Part shown: one piece after another, positions 46,350-54,890 of the stretch | How the letters are laid out: each line of letters begins with the position of its first letter | How positions within the stretch are numbered: the first letter of the stretch is position 1 | Assembly: GCF_001182745.1 (NCBI RefSeq) | Contig: NZ_LN868939.1 | Coordinates: 2,046,001-2,110,000 of the forward strand | Direction: 5' to 3' | Origin: Nocardia farcinica | GTDB taxonomy: Bacteria; Actinomycetota; Actinomycetes; Mycobacteriales; Mycobacteriaceae | DNA length: 64,000 nt | Position numbers and translations under genes: made by a program | The notes under the pieces: model-generated | The model's input: the letters and a program-made list of their open reading frames with translations, nothing else | The model's database searches: none | Told to the model about the DNA's origin: nothing

Positions 46350-46619
46350 ATGCTGTTCGACATCCGCACCATCGTGGCCGCGCTGCTCGGCAGTTACGGG
46401 ATCATCCTGGTGATCACCGGGCTGGTCCACGACACCGCCGCCGAGGAGGCCAAGACCGGCGGCATCAACGTCAATCTGTGGGCCGGTCTGGGCATGGCGG
46501 CGTTCGCGCTGCTGTTCCTGGCCTGGGTGCTGCTGCGCCCGGTCGCGCCGACCAGCACGGAAGCCACCGTGGCGCGGCGCGATTCGACGCCAGGGTCCGA
46601 CGATTCGACACCGGCCTGA
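46350..46619 (+). CDS. Small two-helix membrane protein in the symporter operon
   Basis: 89 residues. Two membrane helices (IVAALLGSYGIILVITGLV and LWAGLGMAAFALLFLAWVLL) and a Ser/Thr/Pro-rich tail. It starts ten bases after the symporter stop with GGGAGA in front, so it is certainly co-transcribed. It resembles the small accessory proteins found after some SSS transporters in actinobacteria. No enzymatic motif. A strong hairpin follows. Confidence 0.75.
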   Translation: MLFDIRTIVAALLGSYGIILVITGLVHDTAAEEAKTGGINVNLWAGLGMAAFALLFLAWVLLRPVAPTSTEATVARRDSTPGSDDSTPA

Positions 46620-46635
46620 GGGCGGGCCACACACG

Positions 46636-46665
46636 ACGACGCCGCGGCGGGTGCCGCGGCGTCGT
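46636..46665. terminator. Bidirectional terminator hairpin
   Basis: ACGACGCCGCGGC (46636-46648), loop GGGT, GCCGCGGCGTCGT (46653-46665): a perfect 13-bp stem between the convergent symporter operon and the SRPBCC gene. Confidence 0.8.
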
Positions 46666-46683
46666 GGTGTGCAGACCGGGAAC

Positions 46684-47148
46684 TCACCGCTGATCCGGGC
46701 GCGGGATGTCACCGCGCCAGGCGCCGGTCTCGTGTCCCTGGCTCTCGATGAACTCCTTGAAGCGCTGCATGTCTCCGTGCACGCGGTGCTTCAGCACGCC
46801 GAGCTTGTCCGCAGCGTTCTCCACGAAACCCTCCGGGTCGACGTCGATCTGGGCGGTCACCCGGGTGTGGGTGTCGTCGAGCCGGTGGAAGGTGATCACG
46901 CCCGCGTGGTTGGGTCCGCTGTCGGACTTCCACGCCACGCGCTCGTCGGGATGCTGCTCGGTGATGGTCGCGTCGAACTCCCGCGTCGACGGACCCACAT
47001 GGATCCGCCAGTGGGTGTGCCGGTCGTCGAGCTGCTGCACGGCCTCCACACCCTCCATGAACTGCGGGAACGACTCGAACTGCGTCCACTGGTTGTAGGC
47101 GGTGCGGACGGGGACCTCCACGTCCACGGTGGCGGCCATCGTGCTCAT
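46684..47148 (-). CDS. SRPBCC (START/cyclase-like) family protein
   Basis: 154 residues. It opens with VDVEVPVRTAYNQWTQFESFPQF, the standard first strand and helix of polyketide cyclase-like SRPBCC proteins, followed by WRIHVGPSTREFDATITEQ, HPDERVAWKSDSGP and VTAQIDVDPEGF. It forms a helix-grip fold with a hydrophobic pocket. Ligand unknown; many actinobacterial copies are stress-linked. Start at ATG 47148. Confidence 0.88.
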   Translation of the reverse strand: MSTMAATVDVEVPVRTAYNQWTQFESFPQFMEGVEAVQQLDDRHTHWRIHVGPSTREFDATITEQHPDERVAWKSDSGPNHAGVITFHRLDDTHTRVTAQIDVDPEGFVENAADKLGVLKHRVHGDMQRFKEFIESQGHETGAWRGDIPRPDQR

Positions 47149-47216
47149 ACGAACCCCTTTCCTCGACTTCAGGTCACGTCTTCCGGCTACCCGGGTCGGT
47201 GGCCGACAAACGGCGG

Positions 47217-47687
47217 TCAGTTCATCAGGCCGGTGTGTTGTCGTCCGGCGGTGCGGCGCGGCAGCAGGACGCCGAGGGCGACCATGCCCACACCGAGACC
47301 GAAGTGCAGCCAGTTGTCGGCGTTGTTGACCGGGATGAAGTTGGCGTCGCTGTGCTCGTCGATCACCAGCCCGTACAGCCACAGCACCAGGTAGATGACG
47401 CCGCCGCCGACGAGGAACGCGGTGGCCGAACTCGCGGCGCGCGCGGCGAGCAGGCCGAGCACGCCGAAGGCCAGGTGGACGAGGTTGTGCAGGATCGAGA
47501 CGTCGAACAGGCCGAGCAGCTGTGCTTCGGAGTGGTGGCCCGCCCATTCCAGGGTGTCGTAGTTCGTGGTGACCCCGGGGATGAACCCCAGGATGCCGAC
47601 CAGCAGGAATACCGCGCCCACCACGGCGGCGGCGATGCGGACCGGGGACCACTGATTCGTTCGGGTGGTGGAGTCGAAGGTTGCCAT
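47217..47687 (-). CDS. DUF4383 four-helix membrane protein
   Basis: 156 residues with four membrane helices: IAAAVVGAVFLLVGILGFI, ILHNLVHLAFGVLGLLAAR, FLVGGGVIYLVLWLYGLV and WLHFGLGVGMVALGVLL. HNLVHLAFGVLG and NADNWLHFGLG are the conserved histidine-bearing blocks of DUF4383. Function unknown. It is 68 bases upstream of the SRPBCC gene on the same strand; the two often sit near stress genes and may be expressed together. Confidence 0.87.
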   Translation of the reverse strand: MATFDSTTRTNQWSPVRIAAAVVGAVFLLVGILGFIPGVTTNYDTLEWAGHHSEAQLLGLFDVSILHNLVHLAFGVLGLLAARAASSATAFLVGGGVIYLVLWLYGLVIDEHSDANFIPVNNADNWLHFGLGVGMVALGVLLPRRTAGRQHTGLMN

Positions 47688-47789
47688 GACAGGTGCCTTT
47701 CCGACGGGGTGTCGAGTACTCCGCGGCGTACCCGTGACCGTCGGGGACAAACCACACCGGCGAAGGGGCGCCCCGGTCCGCGGTCCGTG

Positions 47790-48494
47790 CTACTTCGCGG
47801 CCGGTGTGAAGGGCTGGTTGACGGTGGTGAAGTACTGCACCGCCGCGGCGACCGCGACCGGGGCGGTCACCAGGATCTGCCCGGCGAGGGTGCCCAGCGC
47901 GCCGACCGCGACGATCCCGCCGAGACAGCCGACGGCCGCCGCCGGGATGAAGGGACCGAACAGGCCGACGATGGTCGCCGAGGCCACCGTCGCGCCCACG
48001 ATGCCGCCCAACACGCAGCCCACGGCCCCGCCGCCGAGGCCGCCGACCAGCGTGCCGACGGTCGCGCCCATGCTGATCGTGCTGGTCATGCGGGACCAGG
48101 CGGCCTGTTCCCGGTCGTATTCGCTCTTCCACGGCGCCTTGTCCTCGAACGGGAGGGCGACGGGGGTGTAGACCGCCTCGGCGGGATCGAGTTGCGGGGT
48201 GAGGGTGGCGCGGTTGCCGTCGATGTCGACGGCGATGGGGAAGGTGAAGTCGTCGAGGACGAAGCTCAGCGGGGTGGCGGCGACGACGCGGCCGTCGGCG
48301 GTGGTGACCTGGAGCTGGTTGTCGTGCACGCGCAGGGTTCCTGCGTCGATCTCGATGATCGAGGCGGTGTCGGTGGCGTGCGCGGTGAAGCTGATGGGCT
48401 GCGCGTCGGCCGGTGCGGCGGTGGCGGTGTTCACGGCGAGACCGACCGCGGTGAGCACGGTGGCGGCGACGGCGGTGAGACGGTGGAGCTTCAT
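47790..48494 (-). CDS. Secreted hypothetical protein with glycine-zipper tail
   Basis: 234 residues. Signal peptide MKLHRLTAVAATVLTAVGLA, cleaved after about residue 28. A beta-rich part (IEIDAGTLRVHDNQLQVTTADG, AVDIDGNRATLTPQL) is followed by a Gly/Ala-rich hydrophobic region (GGLGGGAVGCVLGGIVGATVA, GCLGGIVAVGALGTLAG) like membrane-inserting glycine zippers. From memory this kind of protein has many paralogues in Nocardia (DUF8020-like), but I cannot confirm it. Function unknown. Confidence 0.75.
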   Translation of the reverse strand: MKLHRLTAVAATVLTAVGLAVNTATAAPADAQPISFTAHATDTASIIEIDAGTLRVHDNQLQVTTADGRVVAATPLSFVLDDFTFPIAVDIDGNRATLTPQLDPAEAVYTPVALPFEDKAPWKSEYDREQAAWSRMTSTISMGATVGTLVGGLGGGAVGCVLGGIVGATVASATIVGLFGPFIPAAAVGCLGGIVAVGALGTLAGQILVTAPVAVAAAVQYFTTVNQPFTPAAK

Positions 48495-48600
48495 GGTGAA
48501 TCGAATCCTTCGATGGTTCTCGGGTGGCGGCCGGTTTCGGGGCCGCGACTAGGCAGCGGTCCGGTCGGTGTCGACCGGACCGCCGGGGGATCGGAGACGG

Positions 48601-50097
48601 TCAGGCGGCTCGCCGCACGCGGTGCCGGAGGTTGACCAGGGCGTCGACGACCAGGAAGCCGAGCAGGCTCACGCCGACCAGCGGCACGAACCAGCCGACC
48701 AGCACGGCCGCCGCGAGCAGCGGCACCACCAGCCACGGCCGGGACGCGCGCAGTGCGCCGCGGCGGGGCGCCCGGCCCAGCGGAATCCGCGCCGCGCCGC
48801 GGGTCGGCCTGCGCTGCCACCACATGCGGTAGCCGAGCACGATGACCACGACGAGGCCGACCATCGCGGCGAGCAGCAGCAGCTGGTTGGCCAGGCCGAA
48901 CATCAGGCCCATGTGGAACTGGATGCCCCAGTTGGTCAGCTTGGCCATCAGCGGCCAGTCCGCGTAGGGGAGACGGTCGGTGATGGCGCCGGTCGCGCCG
49001 TCGACGGCCACCGCGTCGACGGTGTAGATGCCGGGCATGCGCCGTTCCTTGACGGTGTATGCCTGTTCCGGCCCCGCCGGCACGGTGATCTCGACCGCCT
49101 GCGCGATCCCGGCGGCCCGCGCGGCCAGCTGGGCGCGTTCGATGTCGCCCCCGCGGCCGGCGGACGCGCCGGCCGGCGGCGTCGCGCCACCGCCGTGGTG
49201 GTGATCGCCACCGTGATCGGACGCCGGTGCGGCCCCGGACAATTCGGTGCTCACCGCCGGGGTGGTCCAGCTCAGCTGGGCACGCAGGTCGCCGATGTTG
49301 GCGCCCGCGTAGGCCGACCAGGTCATGCCGGTCACCGACAGCAGCAGCACCAGCGGCAGCAGCCACACGCCGAGCGCGCCGTGCCAGTTCATGCCGCGCA
49401 ACCGGCCGGGTCGCGAGCGATCGGGAGCGAGCAGCCACGCCGGGGAGTTCCTGGCCCGCCGCTGGCGGACCCGGCGCCACCACAGCACCAGCCCGGCCAG
49501 CGCCACGATCCACAGCCACGAGGCCGCCAGCTCGCTGTAGAGCCTGCCGAACTCGCCCAGGTGCAGGTCACGGTGCAGGTGGTCGATCCAGGTGCGCAGC
49601 GGCAGCGCGCCGGAACTGCCGTACACCACCGCGTCGCCGACCGCCCGCGCGGTGTACGGGTCGACGAACACCGCCCGGCGCTCGGACTCCCCGAGCGTGG
49701 GATCGGCGAACAGCACCCGGGTGGTGTCGGTCGGGCCCGGCGCCGGTGCCACGGCCACCAGGGCCAGGTCGGGCCGGACGGCGGTGGCGGCCTCGACCTG
49801 CTCGGCCAGCGGACGCGCGGTCCCGGTGGCGTCGACGGTCAGCAGGTCGCGCGAGACGACCTGTTCGAGGGTGGGCGCGATCGCGTAGAGCGCGCCGGTG
49901 ACGGCGGCGATCAGGATGAACGGCGCCACGAAGACGCCCGCGTAGAAGTGCAGCCGCATGGCCAGGGCCGGCAAGCCGCCGCGGGCGGTAGGGGCGGTGC
50001 CGGGACCGGGCGGCCCGGCCTCGCGGCGGGACTCGGACCCGGCGCTGTCGGCCGGGGACGCCGCGGCGTCGGGGGCGAGAGATTCTGTTGTGCTCAC
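48601..50097 (-). CDS. PepSY-associated TM protein
   Basis: About 498 residues from GTG 50097 (the frame stays open to an ATG at 50262, adding a low-complexity Ala/Ser tail without a ribosome site). Four membrane helices: LHFYAGVFVAPFILIAAVTG, WLWIVALAGLVLWW, ALGVWLLPLVLLLSVTGMTW and LLLLAAMVGLVVVIVLGY, plus a C-terminal pair. PepSY-type extracytoplasmic parts lie between (DHLHRDLHLGEFGRLY). A histidine cluster, DHGGDHHHGGG, in the loop could bind copper or iron. Such proteins often act in siderophore or metal reduction. Confidence 0.85.
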   Translation of the reverse strand: MSTTESLAPDAAASPADSAGSESRREAGPPGPGTAPTARGGLPALAMRLHFYAGVFVAPFILIAAVTGALYAIAPTLEQVVSRDLLTVDATGTARPLAEQVEAATAVRPDLALVAVAPAPGPTDTTRVLFADPTLGESERRAVFVDPYTARAVGDAVVYGSSGALPLRTWIDHLHRDLHLGEFGRLYSELAASWLWIVALAGLVLWWRRVRQRRARNSPAWLLAPDRSRPGRLRGMNWHGALGVWLLPLVLLLSVTGMTWSAYAGANIGDLRAQLSWTTPAVSTELSGAAPASDHGGDHHHGGGATPPAGASAGRGGDIERAQLAARAAGIAQAVEITVPAGPEQAYTVKERRMPGIYTVDAVAVDGATGAITDRLPYADWPLMAKLTNWGIQFHMGLMFGLANQLLLLAAMVGLVVVIVLGYRMWWQRRPTRGAARIPLGRAPRRGALRASRPWLVVPLLAAAVLVGWFVPLVGVSLLGFLVVDALVNLRHRVRRAA

Positions 50098-50262
50098 GGT
50101 CTTCTCGTTCTCGAAGGAGGAACCCGTCGTCGTCGGGGCGCGGTGGATCCGGAGGGATCGGGCGCCCGATGCGGCGGCACCGGCCTGTTCGGATGCGGCA
50201 GCATCCGTCGACTCCGATGCGGCGGAGTCCGCCGGTTCGAAGGCGGGCGCGGACGCGTCCAT

Positions 50263-50622
50263 GACACGTCGGCCACGACCGCCACGGGGTCACGCGACCG
50301 GGGCTGAGTCGTGCCGAGTCAGGGCCGTGTCGGATCTGGGCTGTGCCGGATCTGGGCTGTGCCGGATCTGGGCGGTGTCGATCAGGACGGGCCTGGATCA
50401 GGACTGTGCCGATCAGGACCGGCCCCGGATCAGAACTGTGCCGATCAGGACGGCCCTGGATCAGGACCGCGCCGAATCAGGACGGTGCCGGATCAGGACC
50501 GCGCCGAATCAGGACGGTGCCGGATCAGGACGGTGCCGGATCAGGACATGCCGAATCAGGCGGTGCGCCGAGGCGACGACGACGCGCGACCGGAACCGGT
50601 CGCGCACCGGGTGGGAAAGGGA
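50263..50622. other. Intergenic region dominated by a minisatellite
   Basis: No gene. The block 50311-50565 is a tandem repeat, listed separately. The remaining about 100 bases show nothing notable. Confidence 0.6.
50311..50565. repeat. 16-bp minisatellite, about fourteen to sixteen copies
   Basis: The core unit is GTGCCGGATCAGGACG (16 bp). At 50460-50550 copies are nearly exact (alternating GCGCCGAATCAGGACG and GTGCCGGATCAGGACC); the left end (50311-50380) carries an older GTGCCGGATCTGGGCT version, and the middle shows 26-27-bp compound units. All frames over it code only for low-complexity peptide. Confidence 0.9.
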
Positions 50623-51183
50623 TCAGGTGAAGACCGGGCGCGGCGGCGCGCGGGTCCGCAACGCCCGCGCGGCGAACACCCGCAGGACCAGGCGCTCGCG
50701 ATAGCGCGTGCGAAGCGGCGCGTCGTCGTCGAGGACCGGCGGGGACGGCCGCCGGGGCAGCACGCGGGACAGCACCGCGGTGCCGATACGGTAGGCGGCC
50801 TCCGCGCCCCGGATCACGATCGCGGCGGCGACGGCGGCCACGAGGTGCGCGAGCAGCATGCGCCAGCTCAGTTGCGGGTCGCCGTGGTGGAGGTGCCCCG
50901 AGGCGGCGCCGAGGGTGAGGTGGCCGAGCAACTGCCCGGCGACCAACGCGGCGACCAGACCGGCCGCGGTGTCGCGCAGCGGCGCCAGCCCGGCGACGAG
51001 CGCACCCACCACCGCGGCCGCGCCCGTCAGCAGCGCCAGCGTCGTGCTGTCGGGCGCCGCGCCCGCCGACGCCCAGCCGTGCGCGGCGATCGAGACCGTG
51101 GCCGAGATCGCACCGGCCGAGCCACCGCGCAGTCGCGCGACGGCGCCGCCGCGAGCGGCCGACCGGTCGATCCTGGAGTTCAC
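50623..51183 (-). CDS. Hypothetical multi-helix membrane protein
   Basis: 186 residues with four hydrophobic helices (AISATVSIAAHGWASAG, LALLTGAAAVVGALVAGLAPL, LVAALVAGQLLGHLTLGAASG, LLAHLVAAVAAAIVIRG) and a basic C-terminus. The GHLHHGDPQ and SWRMLLAHL histidines could bind a metal. Proteins like this sit beside PepSY or copper genes in actinobacteria. Separated from the PepSY gene by the minisatellite, so joint transcription is uncertain. Function unknown. Confidence 0.7.
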   Translation of the reverse strand: MNSRIDRSAARGGAVARLRGGSAGAISATVSIAAHGWASAGAAPDSTTLALLTGAAAVVGALVAGLAPLRDTAAGLVAALVAGQLLGHLTLGAASGHLHHGDPQLSWRMLLAHLVAAVAAAIVIRGAEAAYRIGTAVLSRVLPRRPSPPVLDDDAPLRTRYRERLVLRVFAARALRTRAPPRPVFT

Positions 51184-51209
51184 CGGGCGATGATAGCCAG
51201 CGGGCGCCC

Positions 51210-52856
51210 TTACTCCGGCACCGGCATCTCGGCCAACGGTTTACGCAGCAGTTTGCCGGTGGCGTTGCGTGGCAGTTCGTCGAGGAAGATCACCTCGCGC
51301 GGCACCTTGTAGCGGGCCAGGTTCGCCTTCACGTAGTCCTTGATCTCCTGCGGGTCGCGCGCCGAGCCGGGGCCGGGCACCACGAACGCGCGCAGCCGCT
51401 TGCCGAACTCGCGGTCATCGACGCCGACGACCGCGGCTTCGAAGACGTCGTCCCGGCCCGCGATGAGGTTCTCCACCTCGAGCGGGAAGACGTTCTCGCC
51501 GCCGGAGACGATCATGTCGTCGTCGCGGCCGTCGATGTAGAGCAGGCCGCGCTCGTCGAAGTGCCCGACATCGCCGCTGGACATCATGCCGTTCACCATC
51601 TCCTTGGTGCGGCCGTCGGTGTAGCCGGAGAAAGCGAAACCGTTGTCCACGAAGATGGTTCCGGTGACGTGCGGCGCGGTGATCGGCTTGCGGTCCTCGT
51701 CCAGCAGCGCGATCCGGATACCGACCGGCGGCTTGCCCGCGGTGGTCGGGGCGATGCGCAGCTCCTGCGGGGTGGCCACCGTCATCACCGCGCACTCGGT
51801 GGAGCCGTAGAGGTTGTAGAGGCTGTCGTTGAAGCGGTCCAGCGTGCGGGTCACCACGTCCGGCGGGATCGCCGACCCGGCGGCGAAGATCACCTTCAGG
51901 CTGCGCACGTCGTAGCGGTCGAGCACCTCGTCGCCGAGGTCGAGGATGCGTTGCAGCATGGTCGGCACCACCACGAGCGCGTCGGCCCGGTATTCGGCGA
52001 TGTTGGCCAGCGTCCGTTCCGGGTCGAAGCGGCGTTGCTGGAACACCACCCGGTTGCCCAGCGCCAGGCCGATGGTGAACTGCGACAGGCCGGTGCCGTG
52101 GAAGATCGGCGCGGCCATGATCATGGTTCCGTTGCGCGGCAACGGAACCCGGTCGATGAACTGGGCGGAGGCGAACGGGCTCACCCGGTCACGCGGCGCG
52201 CCCTTCGGGGTGCCGGTGGTGCCGCTGGTGAGGATGACCATCCCGCCCGGCTTGGCCGGCGTCGGCAGCGGCGCGGTGGACTGCCCGGCCGCCAGTGAGT
52301 CCAGGGTCGGGGTGGCCGGATCCACCGCGTCGGTGGCATCGACCCAGGTGAGAATGCGCGGCACGCTGTCGGGCACCGCGGACATCAGGTCGACGAACTC
52401 GCTGTCGTGCAGCACCGCCTTGACCTTTTCCCGCACCGCGACGGCCGCCAGCTGGGGCGCGGCGAAGCCGGTGTTCATCAGCACCGCCCGCACCCCGAGT
52501 TTGCCGGTGGCCAGCAGGCTCAGCACCATGCCGCGATGGTCGCGGGCGAGTACCGCCACCACGTCGCCGGGCCGGATGCCCTGGGCGGCAAGGCCCCTGG
52601 CGAAGGCGTTGGATTGCTCGTCGAGCGCGCCGAAGGTCAGTTCACCGCGTTCGTCGACGATGGCGGCGGCGTGCGGGCGGGTCTGCGCGGCGTGCATGAC
52701 GACACCGGCGAACGGGCCGAACTTCACCACGTTGAACGCCGAGCGCAACGCGTGATCCAGGCGCAGCGGGTTGAACAGCCGCCGCCGGACCATGACGTTG
52801 ACGCCGAGCGCGAGATCGCCTGCCTTGCGGACCGAACCGCCGAGGGACACAGTCAT
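51210..52856 (-). CDS. Acyl-CoA synthetase, FadD-type (copy 1)
   Basis: 548 residues from ATG 52856. Adenylation motifs: VILTSGTTGTPKGAPRD (about residue 210), YNLYGSTECAVMTVA, SSGDVGHFDERGLLYI, GRDDDMIVSGGENVFPLEVE and the terminal [13 protein letters not shown]. Close in sequence to the neighbouring ligase at 53075 across its whole length, so they are probable tandem duplicates. Resembles FadD12-type fatty-acid ligases of M. tuberculosis, a recollection I cannot check. Its promoter shares an 18-base element with copy 2. Confidence 0.9.
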   Translation of the reverse strand: MTVSLGGSVRKAGDLALGVNVMVRRRLFNPLRLDHALRSAFNVVKFGPFAGVVMHAAQTRPHAAAIVDERGELTFGALDEQSNAFARGLAAQGIRPGDVVAVLARDHRGMVLSLLATGKLGVRAVLMNTGFAAPQLAAVAVREKVKAVLHDSEFVDLMSAVPDSVPRILTWVDATDAVDPATPTLDSLAAGQSTAPLPTPAKPGGMVILTSGTTGTPKGAPRDRVSPFASAQFIDRVPLPRNGTMIMAAPIFHGTGLSQFTIGLALGNRVVFQQRRFDPERTLANIAEYRADALVVVPTMLQRILDLGDEVLDRYDVRSLKVIFAAGSAIPPDVVTRTLDRFNDSLYNLYGSTECAVMTVATPQELRIAPTTAGKPPVGIRIALLDEDRKPITAPHVTGTIFVDNGFAFSGYTDGRTKEMVNGMMSSGDVGHFDERGLLYIDGRDDDMIVSGGENVFPLEVENLIAGRDDVFEAAVVGVDDREFGKRLRAFVVPGPGSARDPQEIKDYVKANLARYKVPREVIFLDELPRNATGKLLRKPLAEMPVPE

Positions 52857-52910
52857 ACCCAACCTTCCGCGGCCGCCCGGCGCAGGCCCGGACCGCCTCG
52901 TCGACATCCA

Positions 52911-52928
52911 GTGCTGCCTACCGTAGCA
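52911..52928 (-). promoter_or_regulatory. Shared fadD promoter element, copy 1
   Basis: GTGCTGCCTACCGTAGCA on the + strand; the complement includes TACGGT, a fitting -10, about 60 bases before the fadD start. 17 of 18 bases match the element before the second fadD gene. Confidence 0.6.
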
Positions 52929-53074
52929 AGCATCTGTTACTCCGAGTGTCGTCTACCGCACCGCGGGTGTTCCGGCATTGTGAGAGGTCACGGCAGTGGC
53001 GGCGGCCGGGTTGTGAATCCCGGTTGTCCGCCCGATACCCGGTCGGCCACGCGGGTGGCCGACCGGGGCGAGGC

Positions 53075-54703
53075 TCAGGCCTTGACGTCGTAGTCCACCA
53101 GCACCCGCCGCAGCAGCTTGCCGGTGGCGTTGCGCGGCAGGTCGTCGAGGAAGACGACCTCGCGCGGCACCTTGTACCGGGCCAGGTTGTTCTTGACGTA
53201 GGCCTTGATCTCCTCGGCGTCGGGCTGCTTGCCCGGCTCGGGAACGACGAAGGCGCGCAGCCGCTTGCCGAATTCCACGTCGTCCACGCCGACCACGGCG
53301 GCGTCGAAGATGTCGTCGTGCTCGAGCAGCAGGTTCTCCACCTCCTGCGGGTAGACGTTCTCGCCGCCGGAGACGATCATGTCGTCGTCGCGGCCGTCGA
53401 CCATGAGCAGGCCGTGCTCCTCGAAGTGGCCGACGTCGCCGCTGGACATGTAGCCGTCGATGATCTGCTTGTGCCTGCCGTCGGTGTAGCCCTCGAACGG
53501 CGCGCCGCTGCGCACGAAGATGCGGCCGGTGACGTTCTTCTCGTGGATCTGCTTGTCGTTGTCGTCGTAGAGCCGCACATCGCAGGTGATCGGCGGCCGG
53601 CCGACGGTGCCCGGCGCGACGGCGAGTTCCTCCGGCTTGGCGATGGTGGCGATGGCGACCTCGGTGGAGCCGTAGAGGTTGTAGACCACCGGGCCGAACA
53701 CCTCGGCGGCCCGGATCGACAGTTCCGGCGAGAGCGCCGACCCGGCGAGCACGATCGACTCCAGCGAGGAGAGGTCGTACTTGGCACGCACCTCCTCGGG
53801 CAGCTCGACCATGCGGTGCAGCATGGTCGGCACGGCCACCAGCATGTTCGCCTTGTGGTCGGCGATCATCTTCAGCGTGGCCTCGGCGTCGAAGCGGCGC
53901 CGCATCACGATCTTGTTCGACAGCACGGTGCCCACCAGCCAGGTGCCCAGGCCGGTGCTGTGGAAGATCGGCGAGACGATCACCATGGTGCCGAACCGGC
54001 GGAACGGCATGCGATCGACGAACTGCGCGGTCGCGAACGGCGAGACCTTGGTGCGCGGCGCCCCCTTCGGCAGGCCGGTGGTACCGCTGGTGAGAATGAT
54101 GAAGCCGCCCGGCTTGCTGGGCGCAGGCAGCGGCTCGGTGGAGTTCGCCGCGATCAGATCGTCGAAGGTCTGGGTGCCGGCGGGCACCTCGGTGCCCTCG
54201 TCCACCCAGGTGAGGTAGCGCGGCAGCTCCGGGGGCAGCGCGTCGAGCAGGCCGAGGAACTCGCTGTCGTGCAGCACCGCCTGCACCTTCTCGCGAGCGC
54301 ACACCTCGGCGAACTGCGGCTTGGCGAAGCCGGTGTTCATCAGCGCGATCCGTACGCCGAGCTTGCCCGCGGCCACCTTCGCCATGATCAGGCCGCGGTG
54401 GTCGCGCGCCAGCGCGGCGATGACCATGCCCTCGGTGATGCCCGCCGCCTGCAGGCCGCGCGCGACGGCGGTGGACTGCTCGTCCAATTCCTTGTAGGTG
54501 AGCTCGCCGCGCTCGTCGACCAGCGCGGGATGGTCGGGCGCGACCCGGGCCGAGTGGCGGACCAGCGCCGCATGCGGGCCGTACTGACGGGTCTCGCGCA
54601 TGTTGCGCAGTGTTTCTCCGGGATCGGAGAGGTCGACGACCCCGCTGGAGCGCAGCACTCCCAACGCCTTGATGGTTTCCAGCGCATGCGCCAGGTTCAC
54701 CAC
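53075..54703 (-). CDS. Acyl-CoA synthetase, FadD-type (copy 2)
   Basis: 542 residues. Motifs: FIILTSGTTGLPKGAPRTK, YNLYGSTEVAIATIA, SSGDVGHFEEHGLLMV, GRDDDMIVSGGENVYPQEVE and [13 protein letters not shown]. Several GTG codons compete as start; GTG 54703 or 54700 best fits the GGAGGTG at 54707-54713 (spacing about 5 to 8), while GTG 54715 would put the site inside the gene. Probable paralogue of the ligase at 51210. Its own promoter element and an inverted repeat lie upstream. Confidence 0.9.
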   Translation of the reverse strand: MVNLAHALETIKALGVLRSSGVVDLSDPGETLRNMRETRQYGPHAALVRHSARVAPDHPALVDERGELTYKELDEQSTAVARGLQAAGITEGMVIAALARDHRGLIMAKVAAGKLGVRIALMNTGFAKPQFAEVCAREKVQAVLHDSEFLGLLDALPPELPRYLTWVDEGTEVPAGTQTFDDLIAANSTEPLPAPSKPGGFIILTSGTTGLPKGAPRTKVSPFATAQFVDRMPFRRFGTMVIVSPIFHSTGLGTWLVGTVLSNKIVMRRRFDAEATLKMIADHKANMLVAVPTMLHRMVELPEEVRAKYDLSSLESIVLAGSALSPELSIRAAEVFGPVVYNLYGSTEVAIATIAKPEELAVAPGTVGRPPITCDVRLYDDNDKQIHEKNVTGRIFVRSGAPFEGYTDGRHKQIIDGYMSSGDVGHFEEHGLLMVDGRDDDMIVSGGENVYPQEVENLLLEHDDIFDAAVVGVDDVEFGKRLRAFVVPEPGKQPDAEEIKAYVKNNLARYKVPREVVFLDDLPRNATGKLLRRVLVDYDVKA

Positions 54704-54760
54704 GAACACCTCCACTGAACCGTCGCGTCGGCACTCGACCTAGCGATCTCGAACGGGCAT

Positions 54761-54804
54761 GTGCTGGCTACCGTAGCAGTCCAGGGTGTGCGAGGTCACA
54801 CCTT
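54761..54804 (-). promoter_or_regulatory. Shared fadD promoter element, copy 2, with adjacent inverted repeat
   Basis: GTGCTGGCTACCGTAGCA (54761-54778) matches copy 1 in 17 of 18 bases, with TACGGT as the -10 on the minus strand. GGTGTG (54785-54790)/CACACC (54797-54802) is a 6-bp inverted repeat overlapping the -35 region (GTGACC, 18-base spacer) and a candidate regulator site. Confidence 0.6.
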
Positions 54805-54890
54805 GAACCCGACAAAGCGGACGCGGCCGGAGCCGCCCGCACCGGACGGCCGTCCACACCCCGGGGTATGGACGGCCGTACTCGCGCGGA

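Noticed and set aside
48601..50262. N-terminal extension of the PepSY protein up to ATG 50262
   Set aside because: The extra 55 residues are Ala/Ser-rich low complexity with no ribosome site; GTG 50097 is a better start, although the longer form cannot be excluded.
50311..50565. CRISPR array or coding repeat
   Set aside because: Units are contiguous with no unique spacers and no cas genes are near; frames through it give only low-complexity peptide.
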